Shown: positions 1 to 13,146, numbered from the stretch's first letter. The stretch: DNA of 64,000 nt from Atrichornis clamosus (GCA_013400975.1 WBMZ01011561.1:1-64000), one strand, 5' to 3'. Notes: generated by a model not told the origin, from the letters alone. A program made the numbers and translations.

Positions 1-20
1 GAAGGGAAGGGAAGGGAAGG
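1..20. repeat. (GAAGG)n microsatellite, cut by the window edge
   Basis: Four perfect GAAGG units occupy the first 20 bases. The tract probably continues to the left of the window, so its true length is unknown. The sequence after position 20 does not continue the pattern. Confidence 0.85.
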
Positions 21-536
21 TGTCTGACTTCAAAACAGACTGGGAATTGTCTCTGGTTCATACTACGTCCTGATACATACTTCAGATTCATTTTGAAGAG
101 TGCTACCTGAGCCTGTCCAGAAACATGCTTAAAATCATGGTGAAAACTTTGCATCCTAAGCAATTGAAATCCAGTGCCTGGGAATATTTCCTGGTGCTTT
201 TTAATTTATTGTTATAGATTTAGCTTCTGTTCCTCATATCATGAGCTCTCTGGAAAACAATAGTCTTGTCTTCCTACTCCTTTATACTGAAAATAATAGA
301 GCTTTATCTTGTGTTGATCAGCTAGTTGCTTCCCATAATATAAATGGGTAAGCACTGGTCTTCAGACCAATGAACCAAAGACTTAAACACACCAGCTGTG
401 CTTCACAAGCCAGTGCAGAACATCATCATAAGGACATTTCTGCCTTCTATATGGATCCTGCCACTGAATTGAACCCACTTCCCATGTCACCAGATTAAGT
501 TAATGCTACGTTTCATAGGACATGAAACCCTCCCCC

Positions 537-601
537 CAAAAAAACCAAACCAAACCAAACCAAACAGAGAAAAGCCCCGAAAAAAAACAAACAAAAAACC
601 C
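537..601. repeat. A-rich tract with (AAACC)n core
   Basis: The core at 541-565 is about five AAACC units, followed by A-runs broken by single C or G bases up to about 601. It could be a microsatellite grown from an old poly-A tail, but no recognisable element body lies next to it. Confidence 0.75.
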
Positions 602-1868
602 AACCTCAAACTCTTTCATATTTTCGTATCAGCTTGGCCAAACAGTCAAGATACATTTAGATTCCTACTCATCTATTAGGTTTTTTTTTATTACCATAGC
701 CTCCAAAATTTCAACCCCTAACACTACAATTACACCTATCAATGTGACAATGTTTTGCAAATGCTGTATCCTACAGATTGAAACAATCACATTCATAACA
801 CAGGCCCTGCTAAAAAAAGTGAAAATTAGTATTTCTGGAAGAGAAGATTCCTAGCAGGAAGGGACAGGGCAAAGTTGTAATGTGTGTGATACATCTACAA
901 ATATATTTATTCAGTTCATTATGTTTAGTATCAAAGTTATGATTATTTGCTCTCAAACTTCTCTTTTCAAGATATTTTTCGTCTTCCTTTGAGGATTAGA
1001 ACTAAGAGATCAGAAACCAATTTTGTAGAAATGTGTCTCTCATCGGCCACTGGATGCTACAATCATTGTAGATTGTCCATGGCATTATTTTGTCTAGTAT
1101 ACTGTGGATTTTTGTGCATATAATTTCCTCACAGAATGAAGTCAACTCCTTAGAATTTTCTCACAGATTTTTTTGTTGTTGCTCTTTATAGAAAACATGG
1201 CCAATCTAGTAAAAATTTTTCTTATTTCATCTTCTTTGAATGAGATGTTGATGGTGAAATAGTGTACAGTTCAGAATCACATATTCAGTAAAGGCCAGGG
1301 AAGAGGTAATCATAAGATATCTGCCAATCCTACGCACAGACAACAGTCACCTACTTCCACGTGGAGATCCAGCTCTTTCTCCAAGCAGTGCTTAGCTGAG
1401 ACTTCTCTGTGTCCTAGTGCATTTTAAGAACCAGTTCTTGAGATATTAATTCATCCAATCTACCTGTCTCAGTCCAAATATATATATATACAGAGGTAGA
1501 TATTTGGGGTTCTATTGATGGAAAACACAGTTTTATGGCAATTAAATAAAAAATAGGATACTTGCCTGGGACTATGTACTAATTTTATTGTAATTTTCCT
1601 AATTCAGAGCAGTTTAAGCTTTATAAAACTCTAACATATTGCTTTAAATTAAGGTAAATTGAAACTAATCTTGTTTTCTTTCTTTTTTTTTTTTTCTTTT
1701 AAGAATAATATATTTTTCTGTGAAAGATTGTGGGGGGTTTTTTTTTTTTTAATTTAAGGTTTGCAGCAATAGAAATTTAAATAACACTCCACCCATCCCC
1801 ATTCCATCCCAGGTGTCTGTAAAATGAAGTTGCATGACTAGAAAGGCAAACTCAAATTCAAGGGATGA

Positions 1869-1919
1869 TTTTCTCTTTTTCTTCTTTTTTTCTTTTTTTT
1901 CTTTTTTTTTTTCTTTTCT
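1869..1919. repeat. Pyrimidine (T/C) tract
   Basis: About 50 bases are almost purely T with interspersed single C bases. Further T-runs lie about 190 and 130 bases upstream (1683-1702 and 1738-1750), so the plus strand is strongly pyrimidine-biased here. Confidence 0.8.
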
Positions 1920-2863
1920 ATTAAACAAGAATTCAAACATATATTTGATACTTCTAACATAGGAATCCACATCACTGAAATCAAGATAATTTCTGTATGT
2001 CTGCTGCCAGCCCTGAATGGTTTGGGTTTTACTCCAAGCCCAGAATAACTGGCTACATGGATTATTGTTTGAAACTATTTCCCACTCAGTTCTGCTTACA
2101 AACAGCTTCACAAAAGTGTTTTTCTTCCTTATTAGCAAAGCTAAAAATTAATATTCTGCTTAATCCTTTGCCTACAATTAATTATTTTGCTAAATTAGGA
2201 TCTCAGTAGAAAAAAAAATAGAAATGTTGAAATACAAGTGAAGCACTGCCAAGTACCAGGAAAGAAAAATATTTGTAAATTTGAAATTACTGAAGTAGCT
2301 AAAAGTATTTTTGCCAGTTAATCAACCAGCTGAGATATACAGAAGCAATATTGACTGTAGAGCCCCATAATTACTCTTTCAAGCTGCTGTTACACTTTTG
2401 GAGTTCAGTTTATTTGTTTTTAAATTACTTTCTCTCAGCTATCTCTTATTTTTGAAGAGTGATAATGATAATATCGGCTGACATCACAACTTATTCAAGA
2501 TAAGAATTATCTATTGTTGCAGAAAGTGAGTTTATCTGTAGCAGAATAATTCCTCAGCCAAAGATTATGACCCATTTCAAAGTCCAGTTGAATGCAAAAT
2601 GTTTAATACACTGTTGATTTTTGGATTGTGTATGAACGTTTCTGTCCTGTCAAGATATGCATGAAAGACAATATCTGCCCTAAAAATGGAGAGATGTTTT
2701 CTTCAAGTAGATGAAAGAAACAAAAAATGAGAAGATAAACAGTAGCACAGAGAAAGTCATTTGACCAGAATCAAATGTGCTACAGCAGATTAATTAGAAT
2801 TAATGCATGGTGACATAAACTCTCCTTATACCACCCATCTCATCATGACTCTGCTGAGACTTA

Positions 2864-3210
2864 TAATCATAGAATCATTAGGCTGGAAAAGACCTCAAAG
2901 GTCATAAAGTCCAACTTTCAAACAAATACCACCATGCCCACTAAACCATATCAAAAAGTGCTACTTTTTTTTTTTTTTTTTTTAACACTCTAGGGATGGT
3001 GACTGTAGCACCTTCCTGGGGAGCCTGTTCCAATGCTCCAATCACACTTACAGAGAAGAAAATTTCCCTAATTTTCAACCTACACCTCCCCTGGTACAAC
3101 CAGGGGTGATTTCACCTTGGACTGTAACTGGTTGCCAGGGAGAAGAGACGGACCCTCAGGTCTCCCACTGCCTGCTTTCATGTGGTTGTAGAGAGTAGAC
3201 TTGACCTTAA
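2864..3210 (-). mobile_element. CR1 LINE fragment, 3' end, minus strand
   Basis: The left edge is the CR1 3' terminus seen in reverse (ATCATAGAATCATTAGGCTG), followed by the GGAAAAGACCTCAAAGGTCAT block and the stretch coding on the other strand for the end of ORF2. It is a 5'-truncated copy of a CR1-Y-like subfamily. Compared with the remembered consensus, the region around 2965-2983 is replaced by a pure run of 19 T where the consensus has about six. Similarity fades after about 3210. Many substitutions suggest an old copy. Confidence 0.85.
2965..2983. repeat. T19 homopolymer inside CR1
   Basis: Nineteen uninterrupted T bases lie within the CR1 fragment, at the place where the CR1 consensus has a short T-run before the GAACACCTCCAGGGATGG block. 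Expansion of that native run is a simpler explanation than an inserted poly-A tail, because no second element is attached. Confidence 0.75.
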
Positions 3211-6200
3211 GCTGTTGGAGAATAGGGCCCTTCACCTTCATTACAAAGAATCAATGCTGTGAGTTGGGTAAGAAGATGTGTTATATGCAAAGTTTACAAG
3301 CCAATATAGTAATGGCAGCATGAAGTGTTTGCAGAAGTGGTCAGAGATTATTTAGTCTGTCTATTCTAACATTCCATGTATTCCATTACTCTTAAGTGAA
3401 ATTAGTGTCCTAATGCATACTTTCAGTTTTATTGGAGCTGGCATTCATGGTTTGGGTTGTACCAGAAATGAATCTATACATGGTGTAGAAACTGTTAGCT
3501 TTTCAGAGGATATATTTTTGTCTAAAACTAAGAAATGATTGTAGAAACAAGCCAGATAGTTTTAAACATAGGAACATTTAAACATTAAACATTTTCAGAG
3601 CATGATTTTCTTACAGATTTCTTCAGTTCTGATTTATAATCTTCTTAATAAACCTGTGTTTTACTTTACGGGTTTTTATTTTATAAATCACATTTAGTTT
3701 AAATAATTTCTAAAAGAGCTGACTCATTCCAAAGTGGATTTAACAATCCACAGACTCATCTGCCATTTCTTTGTCTTCTTAAGTAAGGGAGACAGATTCA
3801 ATAGGAGATGAAAAAATCAAGTTAAAAATCACAAATAGAAGGATTTCAGCTACTCCACCTTATTTAGCTTTTGCCATATATCTTGTTTAAGCTACAAATG
3901 TGCCCTTAAATTCTGTCATAATAGTCACGTTTAAAAATCCTGTTGTCACATTTAAATCTGTTATGATTTATAAATCCTTTTCAAGTTCTATGCCTCTTAT
4001 TTTCACCCAAAGGGAAGATTTAGTAAAGAGTTCTGTGTTCACACTGAGTTCAACCAGATGGCACATTTCACATGACTACATCAACTGTGGTAAATTCTCA
4101 CAGTGAACTTCAGGACCGCCCAAGTATCTCATAAGTGCCTCACTACATGGTTCAAGATTGAGAGTATTCTGATTAGAATCAGTACAGAAAAAGGCAAAAT
4201 ACAACATTTTTCAATAGATTCAAAACAATGACCATATTTCTGTTGCTCTTGAATTTCATTCCATGAACCTGCAAGAAACACATAGGGAGTTAAAGTCAGG
4301 ATTTTTCTCAAAGAATTAGTCTAAACTCAGAGACAGAGTTGGTCATAAAAATATTTGACTTCCATTCTTCTTATTTAAAGAAGAATCATTACAGTGAAAT
4401 GTGCGAAAACATCATCACATATGTGTCTTAGATACTTTTGCAGTGACTTGACACTTGACATAGCAAAGCAGAATTCACAAATATATAAACTTCTGATCTC
4501 GTTTTGAAAGGACATTCCTCACTTCCCTCACACCATTTTACTAATGATTTGGAGCTCTGCATGACTATATAATATCAGATAAACAATTTTGAAACAAATT
4601 AGTAGTTTTATTAATTTTTATATATTTAATATCCTAGGGACTCCCCTAGGGGAAGTGTTAATTATTCATTATTCAGAGGAAAAAAAACTGTGAAGCCTGT
4701 GTAAGGTAGCAATAAGTATTTCATAGGATTAAAGCATTTCAGAAGCATTTTGAGGATTTTGAAATTTCATCCCCTCTTCTATCAAAGAGGTGAGGACTCA
4801 GGCCAAGTGGGCAGCATTAACACAGCATTCTTCTGAGAGAAGTAGGGAAAAATATAGATCCAGTTATCTTTTTCAAGCATCATCAGGGCTGGAAATTTGC
4901 ATTCACAAATTCTAGTCTTGCATGTTAGAGAATTTTAGAAGCATTTAGTTGATTATCTCAGCTGAAGACTTTGTGAGGTTCACAACTGAACCTAGAATAA
5001 TATGGACAAATCCAAATTTGCTTCTTTTTCTCACAGAACAAGGAATACACATTGCTCCAGAACCTATTTTTGCTCATTTTCTCTGTTTCTGCAATGTTAC
5101 ATTCAATGGGGTGCAATTTAACACAAGGATTGTATCATTTTTTGGTCCACTGCCTTTCCATAACTTTTTTTCAATTCTGCATGCAATAAAGATGATTCTT
5201 TTATTAAAAGAGGACAGTGTGAAGATAATTGTAACAGTTTAACAGAGCTGAAAGTCTTGTTTCCTGACCTGGTCAAATTAACACTTCTGCTGCCTCTGGT
5301 ACTATCACTAGACAGGTCTAAGCCACTCTATCTGGCAGGTTTTGTTTTATAACATAGCTGTCAAGTAGTTAAAGCCTAAAAGAATCCCACCATTCCTAGT
5401 GAAATGGGGAAAAGTTCCACTAGAATAAGGAATTCTTTCTCCAGAAATGTACACCAAAAAAAAAAAAGATTTCCCCTGGGCCAAAGACACTAAACAACTT
5501 CTAGTTAAACCAGAGGTACTTTAAATTACTTGCTCTGTCCATAGGAAGTAGGATTGGAATTGCTGTAACAGTTTATTTGGCTGTGACTAGAAGCTTCAGC
5601 TCAGGGACACTTATTTTCTAATCAGAAAGCTTTTAAAATACATTTTCTTTGATTTTCTAGCCTAATTAGAAGTCCATTTCCACACTAGGAATTTTCTCTT
5701 GGCAACCCTAATGAGACTGCTGCTGAAGCACAGAAAATCTCTTCTTTAGGAGATCTTTTGGTTAAAAGAATCCTCTGCTCTGTTGAGTGTCTGATTACAC
5801 TCAGATTAGATAAAGCCAATTAAGCACTTACTACTTAGCAAAATGAATATCTAACCAGTTATGTGGGAGTTATTAGAGGAAGTCAAAGGGAAACTTCAGT
5901 AAGCACTCTATGAGTACTTTTGTATCAAATAAAAACTGATGTATTCAGTAAAGATATAAAATAGGGAAAAATAGGACAAAATCACTATAACTCTGCTAAC
6001 TGCATTCTTATTTACTTTCTGATTTATTAAATATAGCCTTGAGAGAAACTTCAAAGAGATTTATTTATATGTTTACTTATTGACTTCTATGTATTGTCTG
6101 CATATATTCCTTCTTTTTCCAAAATTTTGTAATGATATATGGCTAATATCAAAGAGAATAGAATTTTAATATTTTTCAAACTCTTCATGTTTATTAAGTT

Positions 6201-7181
6201 TATATAAGTTCTAATTATTGCATTACAATTTTTATATTAGCATGACCATCCCTTATATTCCATTACTAATAAAAACTAGTGATCCAAATTTTCTCACTTA
6301 TCTACAGCTTTATAGTTTTACCCCTCTTATAACTCAGTCAAAATCATTAAGCTAGTCCTTGCAGATAATATAATAATATGTATACATCAATACATCCACA
6401 GTGCTTTCATTCATGTCAAGCAGATTTTGTAGACCCAGTTTACCATAAGCTGAGCAAAGGCTCTATTTGTGCAGAGGATAGGGGACTCTGTGGACTATAA
6501 GTTTGTATAATCATAAAAATAACCATCAAAAAATATAATGAGAAAAAAACCCAACAACCTTGTTCTCCTTTTATGATTTTGGGAAGACAATGTTTTGATG
6601 AGACATCATCCAAACTTATTAACAATAATCATGTTTTCTTGGTAGCTATGTATCTCTCTTCCTTATTGAAGTGATGAAATCTAAATATAAGAGAAGTTTT
6701 CAATGTTCTCTGAGGTGTGTCTACAAAGTTTGTACAGAAATCCTGTAGTTCTTATTTTCTGTTTTTCTTCCTTCATGCATGCATGATGATGTCTGTTTTC
6801 ACACAAAGATTTCCAAAACTCATCAGCCAGTTGTAAAGGCTGTCATGATTTTACATCTTACCTTCACATAGTCATTGAACTCTCATTCCTCTTGTTTTCT
6901 AGAGAAATGAAGGTCTCTGTTCTAGAGCTCTGCTGTACTGTGAACTTCCAAGGGTACTTGTGCAAATCATTACAATGTCACTGCAGTCTCTCACAAGGGA
7001 GATGCTGAGAGGCTGTACTAACACACCAAAGGAAATAAAAAAAGAAAAAAACCAAGTCTTTAAGCCTTGCCACTGAAAGTGTATGATTAGGTATCACCTG
7101 GAGGGAAGATAAATCTGATACCTTGAAGAGATAAATAAGATTATTTTTTTCCATATTCCTTACAGTCTTACAATATCATAA
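3211..7181. other. Unique AT-rich noncoding stretch
   Basis: No gene or recognisable interspersed repeat is seen in about 4 kb. Minor items are a perfect 12-bp palindrome at 4642-4653 (TCCCCTAGGGGA) and an A-run at 5456-5467. The segment at about 5530-5830, with several TAATTA-like and CTAAT cores, reads like non-repetitive vertebrate DNA that could be conserved. This cannot be judged without an alignment. Confidence 0.55.
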
Positions 7182-7862
7182 ATCACAGAATCACAGAACT
7201 GTTTAGGTTGGAAAAGCCCTCTAAGGTTATCAAGTTCAGCTGTTAAACCCAGCACTGACAAGCCCACCACTAAGCTATGTCCCCCGGTGCCACATCTGCA
7301 TGTTTTGAAATACCTTCACACATGCTGACTCCACCACTTCCTTGGGCAACCTGTTGCAATGTTTGAAAAACCTTTCAGTGAAGAGCTTTTCCCTAATATC
7401 CACACTAAACCTCCTCTGGTGCAACTTGAGGCCATTTCCTCTTGTCATATTGTCTATTGCCTGGGAGAAGAGACAAATCCCCATCTAGGTAGCTGAACTA
7501 ATTTCAGGGAGTTGTAGAGAGTGGGAAGTTCCCCCCTGAGTCTCTTTTTTTCCAGCCTAAACACCCTCAGCTCCCTCAGCTTCTCCTCATCAGACTTGTG
7601 CTCCAGCCCTTCCCAGCTCCATTGCCCTTCTCTGGACACACTCTAGTCCCTCAATGACTTGTAGTGAGAGGCTCAAAACTGGACACAGGATTTGAGGTGT
7701 GGCCTCCCCAGTGCCCAGTACAGGGAGACAATCACTGCCCTGGTCCTGCTGAACACATTATTTCTGGTACAAGCCAAGACATCATTGGCCTCCTTGCCCA
7801 TCTGGGCACCCCTCTGGCCAGAATTCAGCTGTCTGTCAACCAACATCCTCAATGGGTACGTC
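7182..7862 (-). mobile_element. CR1 LINE, about 680 bp, minus strand
   Basis: This is one of the longest CR1 copies in the window. It starts with the reversed 3' terminus (AATCACAGAATCACAGAACTG) and continues without a large gap through the 3' untranslated part and the C-terminal end of ORF2, ending in the block that reads CTGTCTGTCAACCAACATCC. It is 5'-truncated, as nearly all CR1 insertions are. The copy is CR1-Y-like. Substitutions and at least one frameshift make it inactive. Confidence 0.92.
7275..7639 (-). pseudogene. Decayed C-terminal end of CR1 ORF2 protein
   Basis: Two overlapping minus-strand frames carry successive parts of the CR1 ORF2 C-terminus. The upstream frame (7454-7639) has EEKLRELRVFRLEKKRLRG. 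The downstream frame (7275-7484) has DIREKLFTERFFKHCNRLP. In an intact CR1 these lie in one reading frame; here the frames differ, so a frameshift falls near 7454-7484. The catalytic reverse transcriptase motifs lie further upstream in the element and are absent. Nothing functional is expected. Confidence 0.75.
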
Positions 7863-9649
7863 TTTTTTTCTCAGTTAACACCGTAATTTTCTTTTCTCAG
7901 TTGTTCATAGAAATATTTGTACATAAAAGATGATAGAAGATTTGAAGAGAAACCTCAAATATGAAGAGTGAGGTTATATTTTGACAAATTTTCCAACAAA
8001 ATGCTCAACAGATCACGTGTTCTGAAAAGTGCCTTCAGCAGCACCAAAATCAGCATGGATAATCCTACCCAATAATTTCCTCCTGAGCTGGCTGCGTATT
8101 GTGTTATCAGATGGGAGTACTTTAGAAACCAACTGAAGTACCTACATATCCTGTACCACCTTGCTCTGCAGCTGTCTGTGTTGTGACCAGTCATCTTGTT
8201 ACACAGCCCCAGTATGAATTTTGCTCTTCACTAGAGCTAAAACTGGTGGGGCAATTTTGCAATTCTCTAAACAGGCTAGCACGTGAGATTGGAATTAGGC
8301 TCCTCACCTGGCAAAGCAGAAATTTCCATATTCAGGAAGGAACAAAAAAATGAAGTGGCAATCCAAGTCCTGACAAAGAATGAACAAGAGAATAAAGGCT
8401 CTGGTCTATGTAAACAGATATCTGGGCTCAGAATTTATTTTGCCTGGATTGCTGAACATTTCTGTCCCAGAACCCAACAATATCTACAGTTATTAACAAA
8501 ACATTATAAGGTATGTGTAATATTCTAAAAATATTTACTGAGGAATTCACCAGGGCTTTGTTTTAATCAGTTCTTTTGGTATTTAAGTAAACTTTTCTGT
8601 TAAACTATCTGACTGTACGTGGCAGAGCTTGACTTATGCTTAAATGATATCCCAATGAGAAATACAAAATGAGTTGTGATTCCATTTATAAAAGAATGCA
8701 TAAATACTTTGGAGACATTAATCGAAGGAGTATGAAATAAAAAAAAGTCCCAATGTCTCACCCTAACAGGTTGCTAGTGAAACACATTTTTTTGTATTTG
8801 GAGACCAAATTAAAATTCAGCTCTTTCATTAAGAACACTTAAACACAGTACGGTTACCCTGCACTTAAATTAGTGTAACTAAGACCAGGTTTTGATCTTC
8901 TGTGTCTTGACTGCCCTGCAAACAAGTATAATCAAAAATGTTCAAAGAAAAATTCTGTGGCTAATACGATCAATACTGACTATAATTTTTACTTATTGCA
9001 GTCAACTTCTTTTATACATTTACATACTTTTTCATTATACTGCATATTTTCAAAAGAAGGTATATTCTTATACCATTATAATTATGAGCAATCTCAAGTA
9101 AAATGCAGGTGAAAATGAAAAACAAGATCACACAAGGGAACAGAGTTACAGGGTTATTCAATCTGTTTGCCTTGACATGCTAAAAAGGAAAGTGAAAAAA
9201 AGGCAAAGGGGTACGAGTGGCAGATTTTTGTGCTTAATGTATTCATCCTTCTGCATACATTAGTGCACATTTGTAATGATAGATTTATAGAGATATTTAT
9301 CTTACAGATTTTTTTTTCCTAAAAATCACATTTTAAGAAATCTGTCAACTCATTGAGCTGATATATTTACCCTCAAACCTGTATGAATTGTGATCAGAGC
9401 AGCATATGCATTGATAAAATGTCATGAGTCTGGCTTCTTAAACCTGACAGATATATCCTGAAAATGTATGTGATTCAAGAAGTCCAGATAATGTGCAAAA
9501 TACTTTTCTGAGCACCTATATATCCTATAACACCAAAATACTTGAATCTTCTTAAATAGTTGTCTTGACAAGACCACAATTATATGGCAAAAAGTTGAGA
9601 GTAGTGGTTGAAAAAACAAATGGTTGTGCTCTCAGTCAGAAGGATGTGG
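7863..9649. other. Unique AT-rich noncoding stretch
   Basis: No gene is seen. Small open frames at 7955-8194 (minus), 8283-8528 (plus) and 8892-9101 (plus) have no family resemblance that I recognise and no splice or promoter context. No interspersed repeat was recognised. Confidence 0.55.
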
Positions 9650-10390
9650 CAGCTAGACAAATAGTCTGAAATAAACCTCAAGTTCACCAAAGGGAAAACA
9701 TTAAATCCCGGCCACAAGGATGATCAGCCTCCTGAACCAGCATGAACTGAGGACCAATCAGCTCCAAAGCAGCTTGACAAAGATGGACCTGGGTGTCCTG
9801 GTGGACAAGAACTTGAACATGAGCTGCCAATGTCCCTTTCTGGCAATGGCATCAGCTTCCTGGGGTGTATTAGGCAGAAAAGTGACAGCAGGTTGAGTGA
9901 AATGTTTCTTCCCCTCTGATAGAGGACCTGCTAAGATACACATGGAGTTCTGTGTCCCTTTCTGAGCTTCCCTGTAAAAAACAAATGTGGACATAGGGGA
10001 TCAAGTGCAGCAGAGGGTAACGAAGATGGAAGCATCTTTCGTATGAGGAGAGACTCAGGGAACTAGGGTCATTAAACCTGGAGAAGAGAAGGCTCAGAAG
10101 GAAAGTAAATGTGTATAGATACAGATGGGAAGGAATAAAGAAGGTGCAGCCAGAACCTTCCCAGTAGTGCCACGAGAGTGAACAAGAGAAAATAGGTGAA
10201 ATTGTAATACCAAATGTTCCAGGTAAAATATGAGAAAAAATCCTTTTTTTTTTTTTTTTTTGTGAAGATGTTCACCACTGGTACAAGTTGCCCAGAGAGG
10301 ATGTGGAGTCTCCATCCTTGAAATTGCCTTGAGCAAGCTAGCTTACGTTGCTAGGTTTCCAGAGGTGCCTTTCATTCTGTGATTTTATGA
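9650..10390 (+). mobile_element. CR1 LINE, about 740 bp, plus strand
   Basis: The match to CR1 begins around AACCTCAAGTTCACCAAAGG and runs through the GACCTGGGTGTCCTGGTGGA block (from about 9787), the GGAGAAGAGAAGGCTCAG block (10080), and the GTTGCCCAGAGAGGATGTGG block. It ends in TTCTGTGATTTTATGA at 10375-10390. It includes ORF2 coding sequence upstream of the 3' untranslated end. A frame starting near 9783 still reads MDLGVLVDKNLNMSCQCP, typical of CR1 ORF2, before decay. A pure T18 run at 10244-10261 interrupts it. The exact 5' limit is uncertain by some tens of bases. Confidence 0.88.
10244..10261. repeat. T18 homopolymer inside CR1
   Basis: Eighteen T bases lie inside the plus-strand CR1, where the consensus reads a short T-run followed by CACTGTGAGGGTGA (here GTGAAGATGTTCACCACTGG follows). 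It looks like expansion of the native T-run. Confidence 0.75.
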
Positions 10391-13047
10391 AGGACAGTTT
10401 AACACCAAACTGCCGAAAAAACAAAAGAATAGGAGGTCCTTTATTGTCTATATAGGGAAATAAAAAAACTAAAACAAATAAAAAACCTTAGTCTGACTGA
10501 AGTGTCCACCATTGTAAGGCCTGTTTAGTGTAAGCAGATAAGAAGTGGAATTAGAAAAATGATCTTATTCCATTCCTCCTTGTTGCCCCTCTGGGAACCA
10601 TACAGTATATAAGCTGGATCTTATGTTTCTTCTTTATTTTTACTAAGTTGTAAAGCTGAGTTCAAGACTTTCAAGAAATGTCATGATTTGTCATTATGGT
10701 TACCTTCAGCTGTAATTATGCAAACTCCAACCATTAGAAAGGAAAACAGACAGTAAGTCAAGTAAGATTAGTCTGGAGCATTAGATAGACTGGATTAGTC
10801 ACCGAACCTACCATACTAACTTCTATTGCCTCACTCAAAGATCATTTAAATATTTTCAGAGGCTTCAGTGGATTTTAGATGAGCTCTCAAAAATGTAAGT
10901 GGTTTAATTTTCCTGAGTCATTTTAAAACACGCACAGACTCTTTAACCTAACCAAAGCTTTGCTGATAAGAGCAGGATACATGAGGGAGACAGACACATG
11001 CTGCTATTTGTAGTCTAGTTTCTTAGAAAATGATCCAATGCTCCAGTTTCAAAAGACCTTTAAATAGCCCTTGACTGGACAGGTAAGCACTATCTATCAA
11101 ATCAAATTACCATACATATTTTATGCAATTTAATATTTTTCTAAGTGGGCTGGTAACCTAATAACAACAGTAGGTAGGTCTGAATCATCTATTTGCTTTT
11201 TATCATCATATGAATACTATCATCTTACTTTTGAAATTAGAATGTGTCTTTTTTTTTCCTCATAGTTGTATTTTCTTTGTTTATAGGATCCATAATGATA
11301 TTTAGGGTTTTTTGTTTGGGGTATTTTTTAATCTTAGATAAAATAAAACTTTTACCTCAGGAACCTTTATTTCAGTCAGGCCTTTTAACAAATATTTTTC
11401 CATTTATAATAACGTTTCAGCTAATGTTTACTGCAGTAAATGCTCTACTGTTATTTTGTCTGCTCCATAAATAATCACAGCTTTACAGAGAGGTGAAGAC
11501 ATTTTGTTAGAAACTCTGTCAGCTTCTTAAAAAACTACGAGGGAAAAAACCCCAAGATGTTTATTTAAATCTGCATCCAAAATACAATATACTTCAGGCA
11601 ACCTGCCATGGGAAATAATCTTTCAATATTTTTTTAAAAATTAGACCTGTACCCTACTTAAAACAACACATAATTACACCAAACCTATGTTCTTCCCTTA
11701 TGTATCCATGCATCTTAAAATATATGTTTTAAATGAGAAGAGAATGTTATCTTTCAGCAACGCAAAACAAGGTGTGCTGTAAAATGTGTAATGTAAAAAT
11801 CACTCAAAAAACATTAATCCCTTTGGAACCTTCAGTTTCTAAATATGCATGTTCTTGAAGCTAGAATTGTTAGAAGAAATTTGTTTTCACATAATTATAG
11901 ATACCTTGGAGACAATCATGAAACACAGTGTAAGGAATGGTAAGCCTTGTCCTATAAACACATTTGCAATGTTAATAAACAAAAATGAAAACATGAGGTA
12001 ACTAGCTAAAAACCAAAGTCTGAATGCTAAAAGCTAAAGGTAAAGAGACCCAGGGAAGTGGCACTGAGATATAAACCTTTTAGCATGAGTTAAAATCTGC
12101 CTGAGATTGTCAGTGACCTCAGCACTTTATAATATAAAGGCCTATATTATAATCTGACCTATAAAAAATTAAAATAAAAGTCTGTCCAGCCTCCCACTCC
12201 CCATTATCACAGATCCAGAGGCTTATCTTACCAGATTGTGAGTGTATCTTTAAGAGCATGAATATTACCAAGTGCATTTTGTTAACTTTGTCATGGACTT
12301 GCTGCCTCCAAATGCTTCATTTGTAAACACACAGTTCACAAGTTATAAACAAGTCATTTTTTTTTCCATCAGTGGTTCACTTGTCATTCTTGTATTAGCA
12401 GGTGTTTTGTTGGGGTTTTTTCTCCTCTCTTCTGCCACTCATTTCAGGAAGTTCAGACTATTTACCTGGAAAGTACTGAAATACAAGGAATAATCTTTTA
12501 CCCAACTCACATGATAAAGACAGCTTTATTTAAAATGAAAGAGATGAAAATTTCAGGAGTCACCTAAATATTTTGTTAATACTCAGTACTCGTGAAAGTA
12601 ACTGTGAAATGGAGCTAGCACAGTTTGAGTCCAAATTCAAGACTGGGGATCTCAAAAAGGGATCTCAACAAATCATGTTTCCCCATTCAAACCATTCTAA
12701 TGAACACACAGGGCAAACTGAAAGCGCATCAATTTGGCAGGTAACATTAATACAATAGGGTTTATAGCAAGTAAGCACTTAGAATATAGTATTATGTTTT
12801 CCTTGTAAATCTGCCAGAATGGTAGAATAAATTAACCAGATTCATCTTAAGATTTCCTTGCAATCAGTTAAGCCTGGGAAGCTTCTGTTGCTATTTGTAT
12901 AATTCATTGTGATGTCTATAACTGCAGATAAAATTAATAAAGCTGAAGAATATTTCTCATTCAATGAAGACTTTGAAGCCTATTTGCCATATATATAATT
13001 CAGGTGATGGGACTTGCAGACAATTTCAGTAGTCATCTCTACATAAG
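10391..13047. other. Unique AT-rich noncoding stretch
   Basis: No gene is seen. An A-rich segment lies at about 10440-10490 and a 10-bp-arm inverted repeat at 12127-12152. Small plus-strand frames at 11244-11474 and 12272-12493 are hydrophobic because they are T-rich. They have no recognisable family. Confidence 0.55.
12127..12152. repeat. Short inverted repeat, 10-bp arms
   Basis: TTATAATATA (12127-12136) is followed by a six-base spacer AAGGCC and its perfect reverse complement TATATTATAA (12143-12152). The arms are pure A/T, so chance is a reasonable explanation. Confidence 0.7.
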
Positions 13048-13146
13048 AAACTAGTGGGTGGCATCCCTGTCCACGGTGGAGGGGGTTGGAACTAAATAAC
13101 CTTTAAGATACCTCCCAACTCAAGCCATTTATGATGATTCTATGAC
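13048..13146 (+). mobile_element. CR1 LINE 3' end, about 100 bp, plus strand
   Basis: The last ~100 bases of a CR1 copy are visible: CTAGTGGGTGGCATCCCTGT, then GGGGGTTGGAACTAAATAAC, then the terminus ending GATGATTCTATGA. It is heavily 5'-truncated. Orientation is given by the ATTCTATGA-type end lying on the right. Confidence 0.85.

Larger units (their letters stand above)
21..2863. other. Unique AT-rich noncoding stretch with simple repeats
   Basis: No gene is seen. The stretch holds an A/C-rich tract at 537-601, a short TA run at 1478-1490, T-runs at about 1683-1702 and 1738-1750, and a pyrimidine tract at 1869-1919. Two small open frames (522-854 plus, 1749-2138 minus) run through these low-complexity tracts. 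One contains a lysine/glutamate run that is simply the translated pyrimidine tract. I see no splice-bounded or family-like coding segment. Confidence 0.6.

Noticed and set aside
4642..4653. Perfect 12-bp palindrome TCCCCTAGGGGA
   Set aside because: A 12-bp palindrome is expected by chance in a window of this size and nothing around it suggests a function.
9758..10336. Minus-strand open frames of 78, 68 and 80 codons
   Set aside because: They are antisense to the plus-strand CR1 copy, two of them crossing its T18 run.
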